The notes beneath the pieces are model-generated. The model had not been told where the DNA came from, did no database searches, and was given only the letters and a program-made list of their open reading frames with translations. From the NCBI RefSeq assembly GCF_015832195.1, contig NC_052018.1, positions 28,176,115 to 28,240,114 on the forward strand: a DNA stretch of 64,000 bases, written 5' to 3'. The position numbers were made by a program, and so were the translations under genes. The first letter of the stretch is position 1; the number at the start of each line of letters is the position of its first letter. Source of the stretch: Motacilla alba alba. Taxonomy: Eukaryota > Chordata > Aves > Passeriformes > Motacillidae. Shown here one piece after another: positions 25,009-35,300 of this stretch.

Positions 25009-25770
25009 TACTGCTATAATCAAAGATGCAAGAGTTGATCCTATAGATTGAAGGAATATAAACTACAAATCAGTAAAGACCCTAAATCAGTGACATGATT
25101 GGTGTGTAAGCAATATATTTGTTTAAGGTTTTTGGATGGATCCTGATTAGTAAATAAGGGTTTTGCTGTGAACCTGTCTCAAAGGGGAAAAAGGATCTTT
25201 GCACAGGAGTTAGAAATGAGCTTTAAACAAAATATGAATGAGGAAGGGAGTAAAACCAGGTTTGCTACGGATAAACCTGGGAGCAGTGCAGCAGTGTTTG
25301 AGATCCTTCAGTTTACTATTTCAGTGTAAGTAGGAGATGTAGATCCATCCAGTGGTAAAGACCCAAGGATTATTATTGTGATACAAAACCATAAAAACTC
25401 TTGAGAATGACCACTTAGGAATTAGGGCTAGTTACCCCAAAAAGGTGGTGGATTCAATAGCCCAACTGAAGTGCATCTACACCAAACAGGAGAAGCCAAA
25501 AGCCATCAAGCAGCCAGAGAAATACAAAAAAATTGTCATGATGGAAACATGGTGAGATGACTCTCAAAACTGATGTGTTGCCACAGATGGCTATAAACTC
25601 TTCAGATGGGTTAGGCAAGGAAGGAGAGGTGGTAGAGTAGTCCTGTTTGTTAAGGAATGTTTTGATTGTCTGGAATTTAATGATGGTGATGACAGGGTTG
25701 AGGGCTTATGGTTAAGAATAGGGGTGGGGAGGGACAATAAGGCAGATATGGTGGGAATTTTTTTTTTCTG
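25009..25770 (+). mobile_element. CR1 LINE 5' part: 5' UTR and endonuclease, plus
   Basis: From about 25180 the sequence follows a CR1 5' region (GGGGAAAAAGGATCTTTGCAC, AGATCCATCCAGTGGTAAAG, GAATGACCACTTAGGAATT) and then ORF2: CAACTGAAGTGCATCTACACC, GATGGCTATAAACTCTTCAG, GGCAAGGAAGGAGAGGTGG, AATGATGGTGATGACAGGG. This is the apurinic-type endonuclease domain. The ETW motif carrying the catalytic Glu is present at 25544-25552, but the next codon is TGA. The segment expected just after the CIYT block, which holds the metal-binding Asn, is deleted. The domain is therefore inactive. The start at 25009 is approximate. It is rarer than usual for a CR1 copy to retain this 5' part. Confidence 0.75.
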
Positions 25771-26040
25771 GGATTTTATCCTTGACAAAAGTTAATTATA
25801 TCAATCTAAGCATCCCCTTTTATTCTGTGTCCTTGCTCTGTTAATGTTATGGATGCACTCAAATGCTGTAGGACTGAGGTTACTTTCATCTTTCATCTCC
25901 TAGAGTTTCAGTCTGAAGCCCATTCTTAATGTCTGAAACTTCTTCGCAGTTAACATTTGTCTGGCTATGACATCTGCCAGAGCAACCTCCACTAAGTCCA
26001 CTAATAGATTATCCTGACCTTAAACAGAAGCTTCACTGAT
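25771..26040. other. Unassigned segment between two CR1 parts
   Basis: Roughly 270 bp that I cannot match to CR1, separating endonuclease-type from RT-end sequence in the same orientation. It may be a highly diverged part of the same element, filler at an internal deletion, or the gap between two independent insertions. Confidence 0.35.
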
Positions 26041-26806
26041 GCAAGAGAAATGAATGCTGGATTCTGCACTCAGGCTGGGGCAACCCTGGATGAATGTACC
26101 AACTGGGAAATGAGCTGCTGGAAAGCAGTGACACAGAAAGGTCCTGGTTGACAAAAAGTTGAACCCAAGTCAGCAGTGCCCTGGCAGCCAGAAGAGCCAA
26201 CCTTGTCCTGGGGGACATCAGATCATCAGTGGCAGCCAGGCTAGGGAGGGGATTGTCCTGCTCTGCTCTACACTGGGGCAACCTCACCTGAAGGCCTGGG
26301 GCTGTTTTGGTACTGCAATATGAGAAAGACATTAAACACTTAAAGGGCATCCAAAGGAGGGCAACAAAGATGGTGAAGGGCCTTGAGGGGAAGCTGTGTG
26401 AGGAGCAGTTTAGGTCACTTGGTCTGTTCAGCCTGGAGGAGACTGAGGGGAGACCTCATTGCAGTTACAGCTTCCTTGTGAGGGGAAAGGGAGGGTCAGG
26501 CACTCATCTTTTCTCTCTGCTGCCCAATGACAGAATCCAAGGGAATGGCCTAAAGTTGTGTCAGGGGAGGTTTAAGTGAGATTTTAGAAGGAGCTTCTTC
26601 CCCCAGAGGGTGTTTGGGGCCTGGAACAGACTCCCAGGGAAGTGGTAACTGCACCAGCCTGACAGAGTTCAAGAAATATGTGGACAACACTCTCAGGCGT
26701 ATGGTGAGATTCTTGGGGATGGTGGTATGAAAAACTTGGAACAGAACTTCAATGATCCTTGAGGATTTCTTCCAACTCAGTTTAATTTGTGACTCTGTGA
26801 ATAAAA
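26041..26806 (+). mobile_element. CR1 LINE 3' part (RT end and 3' UTR), plus
   Basis: CR1 landmarks in order: CACTCAGGCTGGGGCAACC, GGTCCTGGTTGACAAAAAGTTG, CAGCAGTGCCCTGGCAGCC, CATCCAAAGGAGGGCAACAAAG, GTTCAGCCTGGAGGAGAC, GAGGGGAGACCTCATTGCAG, GTCAGGGGAGGTTTAAGTGAG, ACAGACTCCCAGGGAAGTGG, and a 3' end with CTTCCAACTC...GTGACTCTGTGAATA. It is probably the 3' half of the same insertion as 25009-25770, with most of the reverse transcriptase missing. The 90-codon frame at 26307-26579 is a leftover ORF2 piece, not a gene. Confidence 0.9.
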
Positions 26807-28065
26807 GAGAATCTCAAAAATTTGATTCTCCATTTTTGGATTTGTTGCAAGTTAGTTGTATGACTTTGGTGAAACACACTATGTGTTTGACTTTCTATTT
26901 TTTGATGTCCATTTAGTTCCCGGCTTTCCAATAAGGAGCAGTATAGGACAGTTCACTCTGATGGCTACTTGTCAGAAATGCATGTATAAAATTATGGTCT
27001 TTGTAAAAATAACATTAACATCCCAACTAGCACAAAATTGGATGTATTAAAATTTACTAAGCAGTAAATAATATGAAGTCATTTTTCCCCATGTTACTTC
27101 TTCATTAGAAATAACAAGGTTTATAACTTTTAAAGACCTTCTAAAATGTTTTCTATGTTTGATCTTTACTCAAAACAAAAAAATATTAGTAAAAAACTCA
27201 AGACAAAAGAATTCTTGGGAATAAGCTGAGAGACTAAAGAAACTGGAAAAAATTATTTGTCTAAAAATACTTTCAGAGACTGCAAAAATAAAAATAAAGA
27301 CAGACTTGGCAAGAATTAATATATCTGATTGCAAAAGAAATAATAACATTTCAATTTTTTGTTATTTATTTTCCTAGAAAAATAAAGATAAAATAATTGG
27401 CTTTGCTATCTAATGGGGGTGGATAGCTATGAGGATAAGGCAGATAATAATGATAGTATGTCTTTCAGCTGTCTAAAGATATCCTAAAACCTTTGTATCA
27501 CATTTTAGTAAGGAGAACTCCATAGCAAAGACAAGTGGGATATTGAGTTCATATAGAAAAGAAAAAAGAAAACTATCACATATGTAATGAGAACAGAATT
27601 TAAACTTTTTAAAAAATATTTTTCTGTTGAGGAGCCTGACAATATTAACCCTATAGTATTGTAAGAACTGGTACACACAATCACAGTTACAGTAAGTGAT
27701 GATGCTTTTTAATGGGTTTGCTGAACTAGGGCTAATGCTATGTGATTTTAGAATAGCAAATATGCCACTTGCATTTGAGAAACATCAGACAATTCAGTTT
27801 GCCCTTGGAGGTAAAGTAAGCAAATGTGGCCTGCAGTCCATTGCTTTAAACAAAACTACGTATTTTCTATGTACATGTCATATACATATGACAAGAATAC
27901 GGAATCCTTTGAGATAGAAATGTAAGTGCAAGGGTGTGTGTGTAAATCAAACATGAAAAACTGTCTGAGAGGAGGTTTTAAATATTAACCAGGGAATTAC
28001 AAAGAGGTACAAAGGATTCAACATGAAAGAAATATAAAAGAAACAAAGAAATTTGTAAAAGGTGG
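26807..28065. other. AT-rich spacer, no gene seen
   Basis: No exon, RNA gene or named repeat. Short open frames on both strands have no recognisable product. Confidence 0.55.
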
Positions 28066-28425
28066 GGGTAGAGGCCTTGGAGCAGCATGAGGAGCAGTGC
28101 CTCTAGCTGGGTGCTGCTGGGCATCACCTGTGGCGTTTCCAGCCCTTCCTTGACCAGACTCAGCACTTTCTTTAGGACACAGAAACAGCTTACAAATTAC
28201 TTACACCAGAGAAACAGTGTGGAGTCACCTCTGCTTCAAGTGTGTGGGTCTACATGGGGGACCTGCTCACAGATGGTGCCTTAGTGAGGTGTCAGCAGTG
28301 GCAGGGGTACCTGCTCATCTAGTGCATCCACACCTTCACAAAACAATCTGTAAGTCATGGACCCTAACTAGGTGGGTTACATTTCAGCCAGTGTGTGATC
28401 ATTGTTTTCAGGAATGAGTTATAGA
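28066..28425. other. GC-richer unidentified block
   Basis: This block stands out from its AT-rich surroundings by its G and C content and by words such as AGCTGGGTGCTGCTGGGCATC. The minus strand is open for 62 codons (27978-28166) with a Leu-rich product, but I recognise no domain. It may be a decayed retroviral or LINE segment. I cannot name it. Confidence 0.3.
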
Positions 28426-28603
28426 AGGGTTGTTATAAAACTGTAGGTGTTTGATAACATTTTATGTGTCAAATATTGTATCTTTTGTTCTGCTTTTATT
28501 GCTGGACAGTTTATGTTAATATATTGAAAAATTGTTTCTATACTGTTTAGACTAAACTATTTGAGCTGAGTTTTTCCATTAGACTAGCAAAATAATGAAA
28601 AAA

Positions 28604-29042
28604 AATCTAGAATCACAAAATATGCTGAGTTGGAAGGAACCCACAAGAATTATCAAAGTCCAACTCCTGTCCCTGCACAGGAGAGCCCCAAGAGAATCAC
28701 ACCACATGCCTGAGAGCATTGTTCAAATTCTTCATGAACTTGTGTCAGGCTTGGTGTTGCGACCACTTCAGCAGTCCTGTAGCCTGGACAGGAACCTGTC
28801 CCAGTGCCCAACTAGCCTCCAGGAGAAGAAACAGATTTTTCTGACATTTAATCTAAACCTCTTCTAACACAGCTTCAGACCATTCCCTTGGGTCCTATCA
28901 CTGGTCACCACAGAGAAGAGATCAGTGTCTGCTCTTCCTCTTCCCCTTGTAAGGAAGCTGTGTGCTGTGAATAGGACTTCCCTCTGTCTCCTCTTTTCCA
29001 GGTTGAACAAGCCAAGTGACATCAGATGCTCTTAGTATGACT
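28604..29042 (-). mobile_element. CR1 LINE fragment (~440 bp), minus
   Basis: The plus strand starts CTAGAATCACAAAATATGCTG then AGTTGGAAGGAACCCACAAG. It continues with the reverse complement of a CR1 3' region: TCCAACTCCTGTCCCTGCAC, CTGTCCCAGTGCCCAACTAG, CCATTCCCTTGGGTCC, TATCACTGGTCACCACAGAG, CTGCTCTTCCTCTTCCCCTTG, CTCCTCTTTTCCAGGTTG. Similarity ends near 29042. Its 3' UTR wording matches the subfamily of the 26041 copy, on the opposite strand. Confidence 0.9.
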
Positions 29043-30035
29043 TCCAAATGTTGCATATGTTGATTGCCTTTCCTTCTCCACCTTTCAATTTTCCCTAATT
29101 TCTGTCTTTCTTGCAGAAAATAATGTATGAAAGCCAAGTAGAATGAATCCTGAAATTAACTGAGATGTATAGGCATGACAATATCTAATAGAGATTGAAG
29201 GAGGTCACTGAGAACTACAGATATATTCAGTCTGATAAGTCAAAGTCCTTCAGAGCTTGACCACACACTTGAGTTGTATTCTTCTCCTTTAGAAAAGGTT
29301 TGAACAAAAGACTTGAGACTTTAATGAAAAATGGCATAAAATTAGTGAATGTGGATCACAGCTGATCAATTTCATTCATGTTTGGAGGTCACTACTGATC
29401 TCCTATTAAATAAAAGAAGGCAGCAGACCGAAGTTGTTTGGATTTCAAATATATACTTGCAAAGGTGCCAAGGAAAAGGCAAGTGAAAGTGGGGAAAGGG
29501 ACTGAAAGAGAAACTGAGTTAAGGAGAGAATTAACTGAAGAGTACTCATGGATACATCATATTGAAATAGGGCTACTAAAATGAACACTTAGTGAAGCTT
29601 TTAACAGTTAAGACATTATATGAACAAAAGAAAAAGAGGAGTATAACATATTTGTGAAGCTGAGAATTCATTTTTAGTCTTCTTATAAGTTTTACCAGCG
29701 TAAAAAATGCAATAAATGTTATTATTAGTCTAGCTACAATAATACTAACACTCACTTTCTAAATTATCTAATCAATACAATATAGATCTGGCTAGTTATA
29801 CTAAAGGTAGAAGTTATTATATATGACAAGCCTGCCATTATCTATCCCTTTCCCCAGGTAGTGTGTTCTAATATTCCTCTGTATTCTAAGAAGGATGGTT
29901 TTAGCTGGTGTAGGAGGCATGCAGCAAATTTTCAGCATTGTGAGGTCTCTTCAGGGAGGCCTATGGTGTTTATGATGGAGAAGTTTCCTCCTGCTTGGAT
30001 GTGAGCTTTTCTTGGTTTAGTTTTCTTAGTTTTTT
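29043..30035. other. Spacer, no gene seen
   Basis: AT-rich to mixed sequence without recognisable gene or repeat. The part from about 29850 could be the distal end of the LTR fragment that follows, but the similarity is too weak to call. Confidence 0.5.
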
Positions 30036-30277
30036 TTATCACAGCTCACTTTCCCACTGCAGCCTGGTGGTGTCTCCCAGCCCCATGCATACAGAGGGAT
30101 AATGTTTGGCAGACAATGACTTGGGGACTGGGGGGGGGGGGAGGTGGGGGGAAGAGTGTGCATCCAGAGCTGAAGCTGGAGCAGAGGAGCCAGCAGTCAC
30201 TGCCCATGGCACAGGGGTTAAACCAGGAACACCCAGCTCAGCCCACAGATAGGTTAAAATCTGGCATTGACAGGTCA
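30036..30277 (-). mobile_element. Partial second copy of the 23593-24290 LTR, minus
   Basis: The stretch CATCCAGAGCTGAAGCTGG ... AGCAGTCACTGCCC ... CACAGGGGTTAAACCAGG ... AACACCCAG matches 24165-24252 base for base with scattered substitutions, on the same strand. Both copies end with a TCA preceded by a similar CTGTCAGA / TTGACAGG block. On the minus strand that gives a shared LTR start of the form TGA(T/C)CTG(A/T)CA. The 3' half, with polyadenylation signal, is not recognisable. A long G run lies inside it (30123-30151). Confidence 0.6.
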
Positions 30278-31020
30278 AGTTTAATCAATAATTGCAAAAT
30301 TATATGTCCTAACTATGGAACCCCTCGAAATATCCATGGAATGATGCAATACAGCTTTCTTTTTAATTTTCCTGACACAAAATTTATTTACATGTTGATA
30401 AATTTTTCTGAAAGGTACATTAGGAGGAAGAATTTTTTTTTAGCTGAAAAATAAAGCAATAGAAATGGAATAAACATTGGAGACTGAAATATCTTTCATT
30501 TAGGAGCTAATGAGAAGAAATTCTTCAAGAAATTGTGGTCTCATTAGCTGAAAATTACTGAGAAACAGAAAAGTTTGCATATATTAATCATTGAAAGTCT
30601 ACAGAATGCCAGAGTGACATAATAAAAGTGGAAAAATAATCCTATAATTTGTCAGACTAGGTTTTACTTACTGAATAAAGGAATTATTAATTTCATTATA
30701 TGTAGTAACAATCTTTTCTGTAATACTAGATGCATTTTTTGGCCCACCAAATAGCTTGTGAAGATGCCTGCAGATAGGAACAGGGGCAAGAATGTCTTAT
30801 AGCTGCAGTGATCAAAAAATGAGCCCAAGATGTTGACTTTGTAAAGTTCCTGGGCAACTGCCTTTGAATATAAATGAGAACACATTGAGTATCCAGGTGT
30901 GCAGGGAGGTGGCTGTTGCAAAGCTCCCTAAAAGGCAGCAGCCTCTTTCATCTGCAGTCAGATGGGCTAACTCCAGGGGAGAAGCACTCAATGACAAACA
31001 CTAGACTTAGGGCCTCGCAC
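30278..31020. other. AT-rich spacer, no gene seen
   Basis: No gene or named repeat recognised. GC content rises gradually towards 31 kb, where the E-box-rich element begins. Confidence 0.5.
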
Positions 31021-31290
31021 CACCCACCTGAAGGCAGCAATCACTGCTGCTTACTTCCAGTGAACACCTGTGAGAGCACGCTTCATTTTCTCTAGTCTGT
31101 GTGCAATTAAAGGCCACCTGTTTGCATGCAGGAGTTGTTTGCAGCTGTTTCCCACAGCTGAGACCACTTCTCATTACCTTTCAGCAGATAGATGCTGTTT
31201 GTTGAAGCCAGCCATCAGCATCAAATTCCACCTGACTTTAGCAAAGCTGATTATGCTAGTGGTCATCAGTCTAAACCTGAAATAAAAGAT
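31021..31290. promoter_or_regulatory. Candidate enhancer-like element with E-box cluster
   Basis: A non-repetitive, moderately GC-rich stretch with six E-boxes in 210 bp. CACCTG occurs at 31025, 31065, 31115 and 31229; CAGCTG occurs at 31142 and 31155. A TTTGCAT octamer-like site (31121-31127), a CAATTAA homeodomain-type site and ATTACC are also present. It carries no transposon signature. This is a compositional inference only; no gene is visible for it to regulate. Confidence 0.25.
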
Positions 31291-31361
31291 TAATCGATGC
31301 TTCTAAAATAAGACATCATGGAAACATTCCTCTCGTCCTCTATACCTAGTATGGATCAATG

Positions 31362-32310
31362 ATTCATAGAATGGTTTGAGTTGGAAGAGGCCTTAAAGAA
31401 CATCTAAGTTCCAGTCCCCCTACCATGTGCAGAGAACATTACACTTGAACAAATTCCTCCAAGCTGCATCCCACATGAAACTTACAGGAATGAGGTATCA
31501 ATAGTTTCTTTGGGCAACCTGTTCCTATATCTCAACTCTCATAACAAAGAATTACTTCCTAATATCTAGTCTAAACATGCCCTCTTTCAGTTTGAAGCCA
31601 TTCCTCCTTATGCAAGCACTACATGCCCCTGTAGAAGCCCTTCCTGAGCTTTCTCATAGGCCCTTTTTAGATAGTGAAAGGCTGCTCTTCCTGGAGCCTT
31701 CTCTTCGCCTTGATCAACAACTCCAACTCTCTCCACCTGTCTTCAAAGCAGAGATGCTCCAGTTCTCAGATATTTTTTTTGTCCCTCACCTGAACTTGTC
31801 CCAACAAGTCCACATCCTTCTTATGCCCAAGAACTGGATGCAGTGCTCCAGGTGGGATCTCACAAGAATGGAGCGGGAGAATCACCTCCCTCAACTTGTT
31901 GGTCCCACTTCTTTTGATGCAATCCAGGATGCATTTGTCTTTCTGGGCTGCAAATGCTCATCACCCAGTCACATTGTGTTTCTCAGCAACCAACCCCCCC
32001 AAGCCATTCTCCTCAGGGCTGCTCTCAATTCTCTGCACAGCCTGTATATCTGCTTGGGATTGCTCCAACCTGTGTGCAGGACCTTGCATACGGCTTTGTT
32101 GTACTTCATGACATTCACCCAGGTCCACTGCTCAAGTCTGTGCAATTAGCTCTGGATGGTGTCCCCTTCCTTCAGATTGTTGACTGCACTGCACTTGGCA
32201 TCATCAGACACGCTGAGGGCACACTGAATCCCACTGTTCATGCCATGACAAAGATGTTAAACAGCCCCAGTCCCAATACTGAGCCTGAACAGCACTGCCT
32301 TTCATTGAGA
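31362..32310 (-). mobile_element. CR1 LINE copy (~950 bp), minus
   Basis: The plus strand begins ATTCATAGAATGGTTTGAG and TTGGAAGAGGCCTTAAAGAAC. It follows the CR1 reverse complement through the 3' UTR (CAACCTGTTCCTATATC, AAACATGCCCTCTTTCAG) into ORF2 (CAGTGCTCCAGGTGGGATC, GAATCACCTCCCTCAAC, CAGGACCTTGCATACGGC). The reverse transcriptase active-site position lies near 32200. On the minus strand it reads V-S-D-D, so both aspartates survive although flanking residues have changed. Similarity ends about 100 bp further, after AAGATGTTAAACAGCCCCAG. The 190-codon plus frame (31577-32149) is antisense to ORF2 and not a gene. This is one of the longest CR1 copies in the window. Confidence 0.92.
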
Positions 32311-35300
32311 CTTTTTGATAGTGAATGGCATTGTATTGGGATAATTAGCAGCTGCCTAAACAGATGGTTAGAGAACAAAAGTTCTTTAAACAGTCCTCAA
32401 TCATAGCTTTTTAAATTATTTGCCATTCTGGCTATGGTGTTTATCAACATGATCCCCAGCTTGGTGCAAAGGAGGCTACAACACACCATAGTATAATCAG
32501 CACCTCAGGCCTGTAAGGATTTTATGTTAGGGAGTGTAGATAAAGGTAAGCTTTTGTCAAATCTGCATTCTAGGAACAGGTTTTATTGAAAAGAAGAAAA
32601 AAGCATAAGGTTACTATTGCAAATGTACAAGGACACCAAGGAGCCAGTTCATGCTGACAAATAAACAAGTTGTTGTAAATTCACCAAGAAACACAGGAAA
32701 TTAAACAAAGCTCCTAAGCACCAGCAAGTGAGAGCTGAAGAAGCAGCAGGAATAAAACCAGCTTATTTAAAGTTATGTTTATATATCAGATAATTGACTA
32801 TGACAGGAGAAATCTGGTTTTAGTATTTTAAGAAATTCTTTCAAATTATATGTTCAATACTCATGGGATTTTTAGCTATTATCTTTACAGTGCCAAAAGT
32901 GACAGTATGTCTTGTTATTCCTATATGAGATCTAGTTTCTGTGGTGCAGTAATGCTCAATCACCTGCTTGGTGTTAGGCAGTTTGGGTCCTACAAGCAAG
33001 CCTTTAACCATGTAGGTAATTTTAAGTTTTATAAGCACCAACATCTATGGGTCAGACAGCACCTGAGTGGGAAATTTTCATGAAAGGGGAAAGTAAGATC
33101 TTGTTGATAAAATCCTTCTGTGGCATTAATCCAAAATCCTTTTGCAATTCTCTCTATGTCATGAGAGTGGGGAAAAAATTCAATTCCTGCTGCAAAAGTG
33201 ATCCAAGGGCCGTCACGCTTCTGAGAACAAAGCTAGAGTAAAACCACCCTCAGTTCAAAAACTTGACATGGGCAAAATCCTAGCTGATAATTTTTTGAGT
33301 GGATTAGGGAGGATTAAAGAAGAGAGAGCAGTAGAATAAAAATAAGAAGATAAGAAATTTTTCTCCAGTCACTTCTGAACATAGTAAATTGGTACCTCTA
33401 AGATTTTCACAATGCCAAATGAAATGCTTTCGTTTTTGACACTTCACAATCCAAATGTCCAGAGTGAGCAGTACTTGTAAGCTATTCTTAGACTGCAGTC
33501 AGGGCTCAAAAGAAGGAATATAAAGTAAGCCAAATACTGAGATATAAAGATTTTAAAATTACCCTAGTCCACTTGTTTTGGTTTTGTGACTTACGTGTTT
33601 TCTTGGTTTTTTCTGTGTATAACATAACTAATGGAATATTAGTATGGTGCTGAAGCAATACTTTCTACTGGATTAAGACAGCTCTTTATCCTTTTAAAAT
33701 TCTTTATTGCAGTCATTAAAAAATGTTGTCCTTGCATTCATCATAACTTGATAACTGAAGGAAAATTCAGGTCATGATCCTATTGATATTCTTGATCTTT
33801 TATTTTTTTTTTATGTACACACATATGTATATAGGTTAAGCTACTCAGTATCTATGAGTCATTTTTCTCACTATTTGTGTATGTGTGAGTTGCATGTGGG
33901 GAATATCAAATGAAACATATCTCTCCCACTACAACATACTGACAGACCAGGTATTTTCCCTTCCCTTTTTTTCTTTCTTTCTTTTTCTTTCTTTTTTTTT
34001 TTTTTTTCAACCACTTATTTTCTGGATTTTGATTCCTTGCTTTAAAACTGGTGAGGATATAAGCTTTACATTAAATGGAAGAAAAAATAATGTATTGTGA
34101 AAGGATGGGTAAGGAAGGCAGGTAACATACAAAACGTTTAAGACTGGTTAGAAGATCTACAAAACCAAATAATATTTCTTTTTATTTGTTTGTGGCTACA
34201 CCTATTGCTTGTTAGTGCAAATTTTCTCAATACAGTTACCTAAGAAAAAGTTTTGGCTTCCTAATCATCTGACACCATTTATTCTGAACTAAAAGTAAAT
34301 TTTCACTCTTTTTTGTAAAAGGCATAGATAGCTCACATGAGGGATATTAAATGAGAATATTATGCGTCTGCTTCTTTTTCTATACAGGTTGCAAAATCAG
34401 TTTTTTAGGGAAAGCCCAAATCCTGCTCCGCTGAGTCTGTCATCAGAATAACCTCTGGCAGAGAAGCCATAATAAGTAAAAGTAAATAAGTAGGTTTATT
34501 CATTGAGGAAAAAAAAAAAAAAGAAAGAGAGTCCCTTTATAGCTAGGACTACATTTAGAAATTACTCTTTGAGGCAAAGTCACATTTTTCCTTAAATACA
34601 TATTTAAAAATACATTAATAAACAATGCACTGTTTGCAGCCTTACTGCTGCTAGAGTTCTTTAAGGAGTCTGCAAACTTATGTCACAAGCCAGCTCCGTA
34701 TATACCCTTGCACCAGCATCAGTCCTGTAAGTGACAACGTAGGCTTCTTCACTTTGGCATTGCTCCATCCCTCATCACCACACCTGCTGCCCAAATGTGG
34801 CCCCAAGTGTTTGCATACCACAAAGGCTACAAGACAATGCTGGGATGAGTTCTTATCACCAGAGTAAGATCACTCTCTTACACATAATTTTGTTGTCTCT
34901 GGCTTTTCTGCTTCAGCCAGATGTATCCTTGACCACAAGTTACCCATTCTAAGCAGTTATGATTTTAATTTCCCCTTCAGGTAGCTAATGGCACTTCCCC
35001 CTCAGCTGCTTCTATTCTTAAAATAAGGATGACTTTAAATCCAACATTGTGTCTGATGTTAGCCAGATCTGGTAATCAGTAGGGACTGGACGCAGGTGGA
35101 ATGGATGAAGCTCATTTTATGTCATTAAGATCATGATGCTAATTGCACAAATTGGGGCTTTATTTGTGCTAGAGTACGTTCCTTGCTATAGTGTGTTGAA
35201 AATCAGTCATTGACAATGGCCCGGAGCTGAACCTTAGGCAATGATTACAAGAGGTAAGAAAGCAAACTGTGATATTTGCCTAAGTAGCTCTGTTATTAAA

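Noticed and set aside
31577..32149. 190-codon plus-strand open frame
   Set aside because: It lies wholly inside the minus-strand CR1 copy and is antisense to ORF2. CR1 reverse complements often contain long frames without function.
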